A program made the position numbers and the translations under genes. A stretch of 64,000 nt of DNA from Castor canadensis (lineage: Eukaryota > Chordata > Mammalia > Rodentia > Castoridae), in assembly GCF_047511655.1 (NCBI RefSeq), contig NC_133395.1:68667910-68731909 (forward strand), in the 5' to 3' direction. This document shows, piece by piece, positions 1 through 13,974 of this stretch. The notes beneath the pieces were generated by a model that was given only the letters and a program-made list of their open reading frames with translations, did no database searches and had not been told where the DNA came from. Positions within the stretch are counted from its first letter, which is position 1; each line of letters opens with the position of its first letter.

Positions 1-170
1 CCAACAATCTGGAGCCCTGAGGCCATTTTAAGGGCTTTGGCTTTGACTTTAGGAAATGGACAATAGAATTGAGGCCAAGGAGTCCATACAATCTGACTTT
101 ATATTAAACTTTCAAAGGATCCCCTGGCTGCTGTATTGAGATTACTCTGTGGAGAAAGGAGGAGACAGAA
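1..170 (+). repeat. Ancient interspersed repeat fragment (same family as 9760-10760)
   Basis: Degenerate but collinear with part of 10100-10290: both carry a ggctttgactt/ggctttcaaag block, then a catggcctgac-like block, then a (tc)cctttggctgc-type block followed by a gagaa/gagatta stretch. It matches a widespread old mammalian repeat whose full form reads like a purine-rich false ORF. I cannot name the family with certainty. It lies in a SMAD9 intron and the left part is outside the window. Confidence 0.4.
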
Positions 171-739
171 ATAGATGTCTACATGTTTTTTTTTAAATTA
201 CAGTTAGCAATGACAATGAACCATTTGTCTCCTCAGAAATGATTGGTTAGCTTTCAGGCCACTTTGGTTTGTGATCCTGGTTACTTAAAATTAGTCAAGT
301 TGGCTGGTCCTCCCAAAGGAGGTGCGCACTGGGAAGTGCATGCACTTTGGATTGTGTTTGCTCTGGCAGAATGGTTTCTGCTGACTCAGCCAAGCTTTCT
401 CACCTGGCTTCCCATCTCCTGGGATACACTGTGAGGCAGTGTGGTTGGTACAAAGCATGTATTAGTTGCTGTGCAAAAGGAATGGAACCCATTACTCCTG
501 CCTTTACTAGCAAAATGCTTTAAATAGCTACAATTAGACTAAAGGTCACCACTTTAATATCACAGGCAGCACCTCAAAGAATCAGGAATGCCTAGTTCTA
601 ATATAGGATCTGTCCACATTCTTCCTCGAAAATTAGGCAGAGCACTTGAACCAGATGCATGCTAAATAATAATAAAATGATGACAATGATGATGATGATA
701 GCCATCTATAATAAGTGAGGTATCTGGAATGTACTTTAG

Positions 740-870
740 CTGTATATTTTTTGAGACAGGATCTAGCTATTTGCTATGTAGCATAGGGTGGCTTTGGAAT
801 TCACAGTGCTCCTGCCTCTACCTTCTGAGTGCTGGAGTTGCAGATTTGTGCCACCATACCTGGTTTACCA
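740..870 (-). mobile_element. B1-type SINE, antisense
   Basis: On the + strand it reads as the reverse complement of a 7SL-derived B1. A gagacaggatct start is followed by gctggagttgcag (the inverted B1 5' box region) and ends at caccatacctgg. The copy is diverged and an old insertion. Confidence 0.75.
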
Positions 871-879
871 TACTGTTTC

Positions 880-1030
880 TCATCCTTAGAGTTACTGTAA
901 GCTAGGCTCTGTTAGTCCCATCTTACAGATGAGATGACTAGAGCTCAGAGGGTTTGGCTGGTAGCTTAACACATGGTCAGCCCAAGGTGCCACAGATTCA
1001 CACCCATCACCCAGCTGCTCCCCCTGCTCC
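880..1030 (-). mobile_element. MIR SINE fragment, antisense
   Basis: Carries the inverted MIR core: a cccatcttacagatgag stretch (aligned with cccattttacagatgagg), then ctcagagggttt and a degraded ggtcacacagct-like segment. Typical of ancient tRNA-core MIR copies. Confidence 0.6.
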
Positions 1031-1264
1031 CTCCTGTCTTTTCATCTTGACACACTTCACGGTGCCTTCCTAACAGAACCAAATCTTCCAATGAAAACAC
1101 CTATCGTCTCTACAGTAGCGGTGTGCTCTAATCATCTCTGTGGTGCTGAATGAAAGTCTTGCTTACAATATAGTGTTGAAATTTTATAGTGATTTACTTT
1201 TAAAGTATAAACAAGAGATTTTATATCTTCTTTTTTTTTTTATATCTTCTTTTAAAAAATACAA

Positions 1265-1472
1265 TGCCAGCCAGGCGGTGGTGGCTCATGCCTTGTAATC
1301 TTAGCTACTCAGGAAGTAGAGATCAGGAAGATTGCAGTTTGAAGACAGCCTGGGCAAATAGTTTGGGAGATCTTAGCTTGAAAAATCCCGTCACAAAAAT
1401 AGGACTGGTGGAGTGGTTCGAAGCATAGGCCCTGAGTTCAAACCCCAGCACTGAAAAAAAAAAAAAAAAAGT
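1265..1472 (+). mobile_element. Dimeric SINE (7SL-like left half + tRNA-like right half)
   Basis: The left half resembles a B1/Alu-like monomer (ggtggtggctcatgcc, agctactcaggaa, agcctgggcaaatag). The right half is tRNA-derived (ggactggtggagtgg, ccctgagttcaaaccccag) and ends in a long A tail at 1454-1470. The same dimer recurs in both orientations across the window, so it is a lineage SINE family. Confidence 0.85.
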
Positions 1473-1849
1473 ATGATGCTTAAAAAGGGAGTACTGTCCT
1501 GGGAATTACTTGGAGTTCTGAGTACCTCTGTGAGAAGATAAGAAGGCAAAGAACTTTTGATGTAGATTACTGAACAAAAGGCTAGTTCTGGATGATTTAA
1601 GACTGAGTGAGGTAAGAGCCAGCCTAGACAATTAGAGGATAATACTTGTCTGCTTTTTTGAAGTGGCTTTTCAGAATACCTCAATTTCCAAATTAGTCAA
1701 ACCACAGCTTTGCATTGACTGCAGGAACACAGGCCTTGACTTAGAATTGTCTTTCTTAGAAATTCATGACATAATATGTTTGTGATCAGTAACACATCAT
1801 TTCTGAGCACCTGTGATTTCTAATGTAACTTAAGTTGGCTTTTTTACCT

Positions 1850-1936
1850 TTCTTTTTTTTGCAGGTGGTTAGGGGTTGAACCAGGGCTTGAACATGCTAG
1901 GCAAGCGCTCTGTCACTGAGCTATACCCAGCCCTCT
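1850..1936 (-). mobile_element. tRNA-derived (ID-like) SINE, antisense
   Basis: A T-run is followed by ggggttgaaccagggct, gctaggcaagcgctctg and cactgagctataccc, the reverse complement of the ID/tRNA-Ala-type box B and box A segments. The leading T-run is the inverted A tail. Confidence 0.85.
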
Positions 1937-2419
1937 GCTGGTCTCTGAATGAAGAGTCTGTGCTAGGTTCTTGGTATGCAGTAACACTTTGAGCATACCA
2001 GGTTCATTTCTCTTCTGCAGGTATAGACATGTTACATTTGTCTTATATCTGCTCTTCCCTTTTGTGGGCAAAAAAGTAGATAATTATGATCATTCCTGAG
2101 GCATTAACCCCAGTTATTGAACTTATTGAGGGAAACCAGGACTATCCTGCAAATAATTATCACACTTTCCAAACCATCAAATTGTTTTTGGAGTTAGTTT
2201 TCTAGCTTGTCTCAAGTTTTGTAGAATTCTAGTGGTTCTTCCCATCTTATGAAAGGCATTGTCCGATGCAAGGGTTTGGTTCACCAGTTCCTTGAAAAGA
2301 GAATCAGCTCTTCCCCATGCAATTTGGTTTGATTCCTTCTTCCAGGAATTACTTCCCTGCCTTGAAATACCTCCTCCATTCTGGTTTTGAACACATTTAG
2401 GTCTTTTCATCTTTAAAAA

Positions 2420-3900
2420 AACAAGTCCTGAAAAATTTTAACATGGCATGTCATACAATTATGGCCATTAAACTTGACATTGCAGAACATTTTATATCCT
2501 AAGAAAATGTTCATGACATATTACTAAATGAAACAAAGTTTAAAAACAACCTGGAGAGTATGACTGCAATTTTGGTTCTAAAAACTGCACTTAAAAAAAG
2601 ACTTAAAGACATATCACAGATGTTAGCTGGGGTTATTTCTGGACTGTGGATTTGTGGCTGATTTTTATTTTCCATGTCTGTATTTTCTGTTTTCTGTGGT
2701 GGAATTTTGCTCATGTGAGGATGGGGAGGACACAGGACGTATGGGTGCCCTGGGTTTGTTATAACAGTAGTGAGAGAGAAACATCACATACCCCAGCCTA
2801 GCCCAGTGAGAGTGGCCAGCTGTGTGATTGGCAGCGATGGGATATTCAGTGTTGTGCTCCTGGGCCCAAACCTGCTTGTTCATCACTGCTCAGAGGGACT
2901 TAGTTTTTGAGTACAGATTTGGAAGACCAGCTTTGCTACAGTCCAGAGATGACTTTCTGTGAATTTAGAAAAAGATGATTCTTCCTCAAGAGAAACCACT
3001 GCCATCTGCTGGAAAAACATCGTAATAATTATACAAAGTTTGGAAGACAAAGAGGCAAACCCTGGAGTTGTGCAGTGCACAACTTTGCCTACTTTGCTGT
3101 AGGCAAAGTCTGTGGAAGACCAATTCTGACCTCTGACCTAAGCTCTGGTGTGGATTTGAAAACTTATGTTTTTAAGTTAGTTTTTGATCTTACATCATTG
3201 TGGGAAATTCCAAATGCAAACAAAAGTAAAGAGAGTTGTAGTGCAACATGTCTTCCTGTTCCATCTCAATAATTGACATTTGGTGACATCCTTTTTCATC
3301 TGTTCTCCATATTTTTGCTAGAGTATTTTAAAGTAAATCCCAGACTTTGCATCCTTTTACCCATGTATTTGAGTAGATATCTAACTTTATAAGGAAAATT
3401 TTTTAAATGTAATTATTATATTCAGAAGTCTGTGCTTTCTGAAAGTTCCATACAATCCTGATAATGAGCCTGGTTTTAAAATTTTCAGAAGAGAAGACAG
3501 CAGAGGCAAGGGGAAGGTCAAGTACAACCTCTAGTGAGGGAGGGCATGGAATTGTTTCAGTGAGTTGAAGATTTGCTAAGAAGAGTGGAGAGGCATCAGG
3601 GTTGATTGTGAGCTCCGCTTTGCATGGTAGTACTTCCCAACTCTGAGTAAATACCAGGGCATTGGATGCTCTCACCAACCTCCCAGCTGCCCTCCTTTCA
3701 GTTTTCCTTCTGGCTTCTCTGTCATTTGAGTCTACAGAAGAGGATTAAAGGGAAACAGAAGCAGTATGACCCCTCAGACCTAAATCAAACTAAGGTGCCT
3801 CTGCTCTTAACTAACCACCACACAGGACTCAGAACTCACCAGTCCTCACAAAAAGTGGGTGGTAGTCACACACAAATGCAAAGCTTAGATTCTGGATTCT
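2420..3900. other. Intronic sequence with possible old LINE remnants
   Basis: No coding exon or fresh repeat is recognisable. 2430-2700 resembles the 3' end of an old L1M-type element (ttatttctggactgtgg, gatttttattttcc). 3280-3420 resembles an old antisense L1 piece (attttaaagtaaatcccagac). Both assignments are tentative. Confidence 0.35.
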
Positions 3901-3914
3901 CCTGTCCAGCTTTT

Positions 3915-4660
3915 TTTTTTTTCTTTTTGAATTGTGCTAGGTGGGGGTACATTTTAGCATTTACAAAGGTTCTTAAAATGTATCAAATATATCATGCTTG
4001 AATTTACCCCCTCCACTGCTCTCCTTCACCCCCCCCTTCCCATTCCTGGAACAGTATCAACAAGTATCATTTTTGCATTTACATACATGTGTATCCATTA
4101 TTTCCACCATATTCATCCTCCTACCCTTTTCCCCTCTGCCTCCCCGTCCCACCGGTGCCAACCTTCTCCTGCGCAGAACCTGTTCTGCCCTCCTGTTCTC
4201 CAATTTTGTAGAAGGAAAAACATAAAAGATAAAATGAGAAACAGCATTTTGCAGGTCTGAGATAAAGATAGCTACACGTGGAGATTCCTAATGTATCTCC
4301 CTGTGTATATATGTATTACAACCCCAATTGATTCACCTCTTCCAGTCCTCTTTACTCCTCCCTAGTCCTCTTCCCATGGTGGCTCTGGACAGTTTAAGAT
4401 TTCTATATTCATTCCTGTACAGTGAGCACATCAACCTCATTCAAGCTTTTGGTTTCCTTTCCTTGCCCTATCGCTCCCTTGCGCGGCCTCCCCTTAGTGT
4501 GACCTGTGTCCCATAATACTGCTGCATTTGTTTTAGGTCTACAATCTGTATCTGAGGGAGAACATGGGCTTTTGGCCTTCTGAGCTTGGCTAACCTTACT
4601 TAAAATGATATTCTCCAGTTACATCCATTTACCTGTGAATGACAAAGTTTTATTCTTTGT
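3915..4660 (-). mobile_element. LINE-1 3' end, antisense, 5'-truncated
   Basis: Starts on + with a T-run (the inverted A tail), then the 3' UTR segment shared with 9205-9315, 16600-16860 and 53590-53950 (gtgggggtacatt, tttacaaaggttctta). It ends in ORF2 C-terminal sequence (gttacatccatttacctg). Like many L1s it is severely 5'-truncated and has no usable ORF. Confidence 0.8.
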
Positions 4661-4876
4661 GGTGCTTCAGCCACAGAGGAGTACTGGGATTGCAGGTGTG
4701 CATCACCACACACAGCCAGTTTTTTTTTTTTTTTTTTGTATGTGTGTGTGTATTGGTTTTGTTTGGGTTTTGGTCTTTTTCTTTTTTTTTTTTTTTTTTT
4801 TTTGGTAATGCTGAGAATCAAACCTGGAGCATAATAGCAAAGTGATCTATCACTGAGCTACTTCCCCAGCCCTCAG
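4661..4876 (-). mobile_element. B1 fragment, T/TG-rich tract and tRNA-type SINE, antisense
   Basis: 4661-4720 holds a B1 remnant (tactgggattgcaggtgtg) that abuts the L1 end. 4721-4802 is a poly-T and TG simple tract. 4803-4876 is an antisense ID-like SINE (aatcaaacctggagc, cactgagctacttcccc). The T-run at 4780-4803 is the tail of the latter. Confidence 0.7.
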
Positions 4877-5344
4877 GTGGTACTTTCTTTGGGGGCATTT
4901 ATCCTTGTTGTTAGGAGTTAGAACAGTTGACAGGATTGTAAGACTAGCTTTGTTTTATACTGCTTTATCTAAAAAGTTGCTAAATTATAATAATTAATAT
5001 ATCAATTGCATATTTTATTGCAAGGAGAATAGGTATGATGTCACCTTTCAGCATTTCATTAAGAAATGGCAGTATGTAAGTTGCAATAAAATCTGTACAT
5101 ACTCATTTTCCGGTACTGTTTTAAAGGAATGTCCCATAAAATAAGGAGTTCACAAATAATGAATTTCAGTGGGTGAAACCATGATGGGGATATAAAACTG
5201 CATGAGACTGTCTGTTAGTATGAATGGAATGAGATAATAAAATCTATGAAAGTCCTGTGTGGCAATAGATACCAAGTATCATGTACTTTACAGTCCAGCC
5301 TGTCTAGTTCCAGGGACTGGTCTGTAGCAGTCTGAGCTCCTAAT

Positions 5345-5475
5345 CTGTGTTTCTCAAAGCAAGGCAGCATCAACTTCACTTGGGAACTTGATAGAAATGC
5401 AAATTGCCCACCTCACTGTGCATCTGTGAAGGCTAAAGAACTGGCAGTCTTGAATCCAACACACATGGCAGGCTC
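5345..5475 (+). mobile_element. MER5A-like hAT DNA transposon remnant
   Basis: Contains ttctcaaagcaaggcagcat, acttgggaacttg and agaaatgcaaatt, which fit the inverted-end and core segments of the non-autonomous MER5A (hAT-Charlie) family. Only about 120 bp survives. Confidence 0.6.
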
Positions 5476-7012
5476 AAAGCCATTATTTTGGCCTATCAGA
5501 TGGATGCAAATACAATTAGATGTCTACTCTACTCCTCTGTAGATGCTGCTGGCTGCCTCTAGACAGAGCTGGCTCCTTCGCTGGGATACTGGCTCTGGTC
5601 TGGTCTGGTGTTGAGTGGGCTGCACATGTTCATCCCGTTGGCTCAGCCCCTCTCTTCTCTCTGGATGTTATACTACTTACCCACCTGCCCAGGCTCTTCT
5701 CTGTTTTGTCACTCTGCCAACTTGTGCTGTGGTTGCAGATAAGTCTTTAACATGCTTGAAAATCAACCTCTAAATAAAGACCAGGGTCAGATAACAAAAA
5801 TCTTATCATTTCTAGGAAATAAGTTTTGGGAGGATTATATATTTAAAGGTCATTCAATTCAAATACCTATTAAACCCCACTCTGTCACCTGCTTTTAAAA
5901 AACCACCACCATGCAAAAGGCAGGCTCTCCCACCCTAGGGGTGCACAGGAGTAGTGAGGGGAGGCAGTGCTGGCCTGGCCTGGCAATGGTCCCGCCATGT
6001 TGCTATTAACAGCCAATCAGGACCATTCTTTGGCTTCCTTATGGCCATCCCTGCCTCGTGGCTACCAGGCCAAAGGATGTTCAGGGAGACAAATAATGAA
6101 GATGTGGAAGAAAAGGGAAAGGAAGGCTGAGAAAAGAGAAGAGGGGAACCAGTCGGAAGCAGGCAGTGACAGGGAGCCTTAACCCTAAAACCTGGAGCTC
6201 TGCTCTCTCTGTGTGGCTCCGAATCCATTTCGTCAGAGTAGTGTGGTTGTAATACATAATACTGAAATTTATTCATTTCCACTATCTACCTGCCCAGGCT
6301 CTTCTATGATTTTGATACAGGCAAAATTTTATTAAGGGAAAGAAGATAGGACAAGGAAATGATAAGTATGGCAGGAGATAGTCACATAGAAAATGCAAAT
6401 GTGTACTTAGAATCTGACAAACTCTTGGCAGCTGTAGCAATAATGTTTCCTAAATTCATGGTTATCCAAACTGGGGTCTGAGAAGCACTGGAAGTCTCCA
6501 AGTTCTATTCTTCAAAAGTTTTATATTTTCATTTTGAGAAAACCAAAAATATAACAAGTATATTCTGGATGGCTGCTACAAACACCTTTTAACTCTGTGT
6601 GTGGGGGGGGATGTTTATAATGATAGACATCTAGAGCTAGAGAATGTTTTTCCCTGTTAAACATTGGAGAAAATGTATCCTGGTATTGAATATTCACTAG
6701 ACTAGAACTTCTTCATTTTATCTAATCCTGGCCTCTTGCCATAAAATTAAGCTGAATCTTCAACCCAGACATTGGGAGAGAAAAAATCAACTAAAATATA
6801 ACTTGGAAGAAAACTAACATGAGCAGCAACATTCCCAGGATTGCCTTTGAATGTTAATCCCAAAAATGTTAGAGAAAGCGATGTAAGCTACATTTTCTTA
6901 TGAGTTTTTATATGAGTATATCTGAAAGTGTAGTGGGAATATCACTTATGATCTAATTTATAATAGTGGGTGATAAGCCTCTAAAATGAAATAGGTCTCT
7001 TTGATTTATTAT

Positions 7013-7135
7013 TATTTTTTTTTTGAGACAGGACCTCACTATGTAGCCCAGACTGGCCTAGAACTAGCCTCTTCCTGCCTCTACCTCCCAGAGTGCTGGG
7101 ATTATAGGCATGTACCATAACACCAGGCTCTTTAA
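7013..7135 (-). mobile_element. B1-type SINE, antisense
   Basis: A T-run is followed by gagacaggacctcactatg, gcccagactggcctagaac and gtgctgggattataggcat. This is a near-complete B1 in inverted orientation, about 420 bp upstream of the SMAD9 exon. Confidence 0.9.
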
Positions 7136-7531
7136 AATATTTGTTATTAGAGAAATAGATTTATAATTGTTAATAAAAAATGTTTAAACTTCACTTATTG
7201 CTTCCTCTGGAGTGGGTTTAGGGTATATATTTAAGTAACATTTTCATGCTATTAACTGTGTCATTCAATTTAAATTTTTGTTTGTATAGGTACATGAAGG
7301 ATTATTTGGGGTGTTTTGCACTATATATTGAGAGTGATGGGAGTAATGAGATATGAAGGCCTACCAATTGGTTCTGGGGAATAATTGCTTGCATGGGTTA
7401 CACTTTTATTTTATTTTACACTTTTAAATGGACGTTTGGAAAACACAAAGGATATAATGAACACAAGTTGGCACGTGGGTCACACCTCTTACTCATCTGT
7501 CATTGATGATATGGATTTCAGGTACATTTAG

Positions 7532-8014
<483 letters not shown>

Positions 8015-8715
8015 TAGCAGTTTTTAGGAAGAGCTCCTTGATGAGGCTAAGCTGTCTTGTTTAGCAATTACATCAGCATTCTTAAGCATATTACTTTTGG
8101 AGGAAAAACAAGTTAAAGTAGCTATCTGATTGTTTTTAATGCAGAGGAAAAAGTCACAATAATAATTTTATCAGTTTAAATGCTGGAGATTTCCCCACCC
8201 CTTAAATTGCCAAGCACTGATGTAACAGTAAATGTTGGTGAACTTGCCTAAATTGAATAAGACCTTCTCCTAACTCTTAGAAAGCATTCAGACAAACTGA
8301 GGAGATAAATACATAGATAAGCTACAAAAGGGAACTGGCTCTAATATAGTATAAATTAGGTGCTGGTCTAGACAGATGTGGAAGAACCATTGAGGTGGGT
8401 GTGGTTAACTCTAAGAAAGTGGTATACAGTTAGATTCTGAGTGTTTGTTGGATTTCTTCAAATCTTTCCAAGATTGCTATGAAGTTTGAGGAACCAATGA
8501 AATGACTTAGTGGGAAGGGAAAACAATGGGGTTTGCACATTCAAGCTAACGGCCTAATTTTATCATCTGCTATTTTATCTATTGCAAAGTGTTTGCAAAT
8601 CATCGCAATATTTTAAAATCATAGCTTTTTTTTTAAAAAAATTAAACATTGGACAATGTCACATACCCATCCAAAAAAGCAGTATGGCTTGCTCCAGGGT
8701 TTTTTGTTTTGCTTT

Positions 8716-8812
8716 AAGTAATTTTTTTTTTGGTGGTACTGGGGAGGTTGATACCAGGGCTTCACATGTGCTCAGCAAGTGTCTGACTACTCAGATACAT
8801 CCCTAGTCTTAA
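8716..8812 (-). mobile_element. tRNA-derived SINE, antisense
   Basis: A T-run at 8722-8731 is followed by ggtggtactggggagg, ataccagggcttcacatg and gctcagcaagtgtctgac. This is the inverted tRNA-type SINE of the ID-like family. Confidence 0.8.
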
Positions 8813-9199
8813 ATCTTATTAACACTTCAGGTTATTGTGATAAATGATTGCCCCATTTTTCTGTACTCTGCTTATGTTTTTGTCACAGTTATAATTTTAG
8901 TAATTATTTGAAAAATAAGAATAAAAACATATAGTTTTCATTTAAAAATGGCTTCTTGAACTACTTCTCTTTCATGATGACCAATAGTTTTATTCAACGT
9001 CACTGTTTTAACATTTTTACATTGTAAAACAGTAAACAAGTCCCTGGAAACCTTTTCAGGTGCCCTGTCACTTTAGAGCCAGCAGAGGGCATTACATTGC
9101 CATTAGTGAACAGTCGTTTGAACCTGGCAGATGGTTTTCTCTAGGCTTTTTAATTTAATTTATTTATTTTTGCTTTTTTTTTCCATTTTACTCTGGTTA

Positions 9200-9315
9200 T
9201 TTTTTTATTATCATAATGTTGTACTGGGGGTACATTGTAATATTTAGAAAAGTTCTTACAATATATCATAGTTGAATTCACCCCCTCCAGCATTCTCCTT
9301 TATTTCCAGGCCTTT
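9200..9315 (-). mobile_element. LINE-1 3' UTR fragment, antisense
   Basis: Matches the 3' UTR of the L1 pieces at 3930 and 53590: gtactgggggtacattgtaa, ttcttacaatatatca and accccctccagcattctcc. Only about 110 bp remains. Confidence 0.7.
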
Positions 9316-9535
9316 TTAAAATGAGGAAGAAATGCCAACATCACATAGGTAATTACTTCACTGTTATACAAGCTTGCATAGAAATCTGATTTTCCTAAGA
9401 TCAACTGCATGTATCTCTTGGATAGGCAACATTTAGGTTTATAATGCTACATAATTCATGGAAAACAAATTCTTAATTTTTTGATGTGTGGGGGGTGGGA
9501 CTGGGGCAGCACAAACTCTTAAGTATTACAAGACT

Positions 9536-9622
9536 TTTTTTCTGTGGTACTAGGGATCAAACTCAGGGTTTTGCCCATGCTAGCTAGGCAAGCACTCTAC
9601 TAAACATTCCCAGCACTACAGA
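9536..9622 (-). mobile_element. tRNA-derived SINE, antisense
   Basis: tctgtggtactagggatc, aaactcagggttttgccc and gctaggcaagcactctac give the inverted ID-like SINE. The T-run at 9533-9540 is its tail. Confidence 0.85.
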
Positions 9623-9759
9623 GACTTTAAAAGTAAATAATAACTATGGATGATGAGTTTAAAAATTATATGTGACTACACACTGGTGGCTGCTACTGGA
9701 GGTGAAGAGACAGATCATCTTTAAGGTCTCTTTCAGCTCTGATTTTTACTGATCTTAGC

Positions 9760-10760
9760 ATTCCCTTGTTTATTCAGTCAACAAATATTTTTTGGGTACC
9801 TGACATGTGCCAGGCTGGACACTGCTGTAGGCACTGGCATCCATCAATAGTGACCCATAGATCTCTGCCATTGTAGAACCAATATGCTGGTAAGGAGAGA
9901 TAGGCAGTAAACTACAGCCATGATGAGGGAGGTGCATGGAATGAGACAATGTAGAGTTAGGCAAGGGAATTTGGAGTGCTGGAGCATAAGAGGGCTGCAA
10001 GGTAGGGTAGGCATAACTGAAGAGATGACTGTCAGCAAAGTTGATGAGTATGCCTGGAACTTTAGAGGTACAAGCAGGCCAGAGTGACTGTGGCTTATTA
10101 GTGGGGAGATGAAATCAGAGCAGCTTCCAAGAGTTTGGCTTTCAAAGAGATGGCGAGACTTTGCAGGAATTTCAGCAGAGGACTTTCATGGCCTGACCTA
10201 CATTTTTAGAGGGTCCCTTTGGCTGCCATATGGAGAACAGTTATGATATAGACAAGGTGAGAAGAGGGAGACCAGTGAGGAGGCTATTGTAATATTCAGC
10301 TGTCCTATCAGGAGAGCTCCAGAAGAGCTTTGAGAAAAGGAAAGGTTCCCAATCATGAAGGCAGATTTGATGAGGAAAAGAGAGTTAGAAAGATGAAGTT
10401 AGTTGCCTTTAACTAAGAAAGAAGAAGATGCAAGTGGATCAGGCTTGTAGACAAAATCAAGAGCTCAGTTTTAGTGATAGCAGCTGTGAGGTGTCTGTCA
10501 TACAGTCAAATGAAGATATGGATTGGGTAGTTAGATGTCAGAGTCTATTAGGGGAGAGAGGTCAGGGTGAGAAATACAAACTTGGAATTGCATACATATG
10601 GACAATATTTAACTCCATGAGTCTGTATAGGATCACCATGGCTTTGAATTCAGAGAGCACAGAGGGTCTGAGACTGAGCCCTGGGACACTTCAACATTAG
10701 AAGATGAGGGAGAAGAAAAGCAGCCAGAGAAGAAAACTGAGAAAGGCCAATCAGTGAAGC
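9760..10760 (+). repeat. Roughly 1-kb ancient interspersed repeat, family unnamed
   Basis: Opens with tcaacaaatattttttgggt and tgacatgtgccaggctgg. It continues with purine-rich text (gagaccagtgaggaggctat) and ends near gagccctgggacacttcaac. This order matches a common old mammalian repeat seen here also at 1-170, with its opening motif repeated near 13605-13725 and 17900-18050. Short ORFs in it, such as 10428-10700, are not genes. Confidence 0.5.
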
Positions 10761-11753
10761 CAAAACTCTGATAAATGATAAATAGATAAATGGATTAGTG
10801 AATCTAATTGTACATAAATGGATGGAACTGCTTATTTGATAAGACAGATCTATCTTTGGCAAGAGGGAGAAGGCCAAGTGAGTGGTGCAAGCATGTGGAA
10901 ATTCTCATGTCTGGTGACATTATTTTTCTTAAGAAAATAAGATAGACCATCAGTTATAAGTGGATGGGGGAGTAGGCAGTAGAAGCTTTGGGGGAGAGGA
11001 GCAGGAGTGAAGCAGTCAGCTAGAAGGGGAATTGAGAGCAGGGAAGTGTGGTGCAACTACCAGGTAGAGAGTTGCAGGTCTGCCTAAGGACCATGGTCAC
11101 TAATAGAAAGTGTAATCAGGCAGCATGGTTGTATTGAAATCCAATTTTTAAATAGCTCAGTGCTCCCAGTCACAAAATTAATTTGCTTGGCTGTGATCTC
11201 CCTTTATTTTTCAAATAACTTCCTACTGATGCATAACATATAAGATGTAAGTATGCAAATTTATCATTTATTTATTTAGTGTCTCTCCTATAAATAGTGA
11301 TGAATGAGGAATTGTTGTGCAAGCCAAGAAAGAAAAGATACAAGTTCTTACAATCAACTCTGAAAATCAAAAGTGGCCTCCAGTTCTCTCTTTACAACTC
11401 CAATCCATAGTCTGCCATTTTGTGGGGCATGTGGTCTCCAGCACAAAGTGGGTGGATAAACAGAAGGTTGAATTTCTTCCCATATAGAAGGGAAATGATT
11501 GCCAGCATTTCTCATGTGATGGGGCTAGAGCCCCAGACCATCTACTGGTTGGTGTCTAATTGTGAATCCAGGTTGAAGGCATGGATCTGTATTCCTCTGA
11601 GGTATCAGGTTGGTGCAGAAGGACTCCTGTACTTACAGGAAGGTGGAGTCCATGCTCTCTCCCTCCAGATATTAGGAGCTGCTGGGAGTGTGTGCTGTGC
11701 AGACTGACCACTTTGCTCTGCCTGGGAGCCTTGGGTTCTGGAGCCTAAGGTAA

Positions 11754-11936
<183 letters not shown>

Positions 11937-13176
11937 TAGACATTTCTATAGAATAGATGCTATTGCAGGCAGTGGCTTACACCATTTCAGATTTGCAGCT
12001 AAGTGAAGTTTCTAAATACATATAATGTATACTGTTCATATTTTTTATCACCATTTGTTTTGTGCTACCTAGTTAACCTGAGGCCAATATAGTGTGGTTA
12101 GAAAAACAGGTTTTCTGAGCCTATGCTATAAGAAGCATCAGCTTCTTTTGTGGGAGGAAATAAATGAAAGGCAACCATGTCAAGAGTATGTGAAGGGTGC
12201 CTGCTGAGTCAGAGGCAGCTTTCGTCAGCCTGTCGTTATAAAGCATGCATGAGGCCTCAAAGAAACACCGAAACTGCTCCTATAGAAAAAAACCCCAGTT
12301 ATTAGTAGCACTAGAGCAAATCACACTTTTAGACAAACAAAGCAATCAAACCCATACAATTAAAATGATGTCACTTTTAGTGCTATTGGCAAGAGAAAAA
12401 CCATCAAGCTTGTACACCAAGTTAGGAGATAAGCCACAGAAACTGTTATTTCTGTAGTTGAAATATGTATAGCTAGACCACTGTGCTGATATCAATGGTA
12501 CATTTTGAACAAATTTAAACTGTGATTGGAAAAGAAACTGTGAAGCTAAGAGTCATGTTGCCTCAATCTACCACTGTAAAAAATGAATCTAAAAAGGGAA
12601 AACAAGTATGAAAATAGCATGACAGAAGTTGTAACCCCACATGGTAGGGTAGGTCCAGGATTTAGTTCAAGAAGCACCCAGGAGCTCCTGCTTTCCACAT
12701 AGGAAATCAGGTTCAGCCTGCCTGGTTATTCAGGTTAGGTGATCCTGCAAACTGCTGAGTTTGCACAGTGGGCCACAATACTGCATGTCAGTCCTGTGAA
12801 GGGAAGTAGCAGCAAAATAAAAGCTCTGGACAAAGCATCAAGCGTCTACTTATGCCTTTTAACATTCCCACATTAAAGTGTCCAGGTTGGGGCACCCTTT
12901 GCTACATTTTCCTGACTGTTGGCAAATATTAACTACTTACAGATTATTAGAACAATAGTAAAGGCCTTTGAAGAAATCTAGACATGATGTTGGATCAAAT
13001 CTATGAATTACTTAATTAATATCTATATTGATTATCAATGGGTTAAATCTGGAAGCCTCTTCTAAGCTGAATTCTCCTACCTGAAAATAACTTACCAAGA
13101 AAGGTGAAAATAATTTCAAACTCCCCTATAAATTTGGGGAAAAACAGTGGTATGGAATAATAGGACAGCTTTTAAA

Positions 13177-13209
13177 TATATATATATATATGTGTGCGTG
13201 TGTGTATGT
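13177..13209. repeat. (TA)n/(TG)n microsatellite
   Basis: About 15 bases of alternating TA are followed by an imperfect TG run, inside the presumed SMAD9 3' UTR. Confidence 0.85.
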
Positions 13210-13974
13210 AATATTAAAAATTTGTTCTTTCTTTGGATGATAAAGGGAAATCCCCCAAATTTCTAGGTACTTGCCACCCACTAAACACTGCATTGCTTAG
13301 AAAAATATGTCATTTCCTCTTAAAATTTAAGATGGCAATTATGCTGTAACAGACAGTTCTTCAGTAATTCAAGAGGTTTCTTCATCTACACCTTCTCTCT
13401 AGCATTAGAGTACATGTAGTTGTTTCTCATTAAATTGTATTCAAGGTAGAAATCATATGCAAAAGATGAGTGAGTTTCTTCTGTCACCTCTTGTAATGAC
13501 TAGTTATCGAATAGAAATATATATATGATAGAAAATAATTACTATATTTTACACTAAATATAGGTGGCCCACTTAGTGTTTAGGAAAACCCATAGTTTAT
13601 TGGTTCATCAACTATGTATTGTGCACCGATATGTGCCAGGTACAGCATGAGGTACTGTGGAATCAAAAGTAAGAGACAATCCCAGCCCTCGTAGAGCCGA
13701 GAGTCTAATAGTAACTCCATCCGCACAGACATCTTCTTGTTTCAGAACTTTTAAAACAAAACATGCACACTTTCTTTTGCTTGAAAAAAAGAATAATAAT
13801 TTCTTAATTATCTCTACTTTGAAAATTTTTTCCCCTTGTCTTCAGAGCAATCAGATAATGGGTTCCTTGGATAAATGCTTCTTTTCTTCCATGTCTCAAT
13901 TTTTTCCCCATTCTTGCTTTCCAATTTTCTAATAATTTTCCATCTCCCTTTTTCTTGGAAAACTCATTAACATG

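Noticed and set aside
10428..10700. 90-codon ORF as a gene
   Set aside because: Falls within the ancient repeat at 9760-10760 and has no domain.
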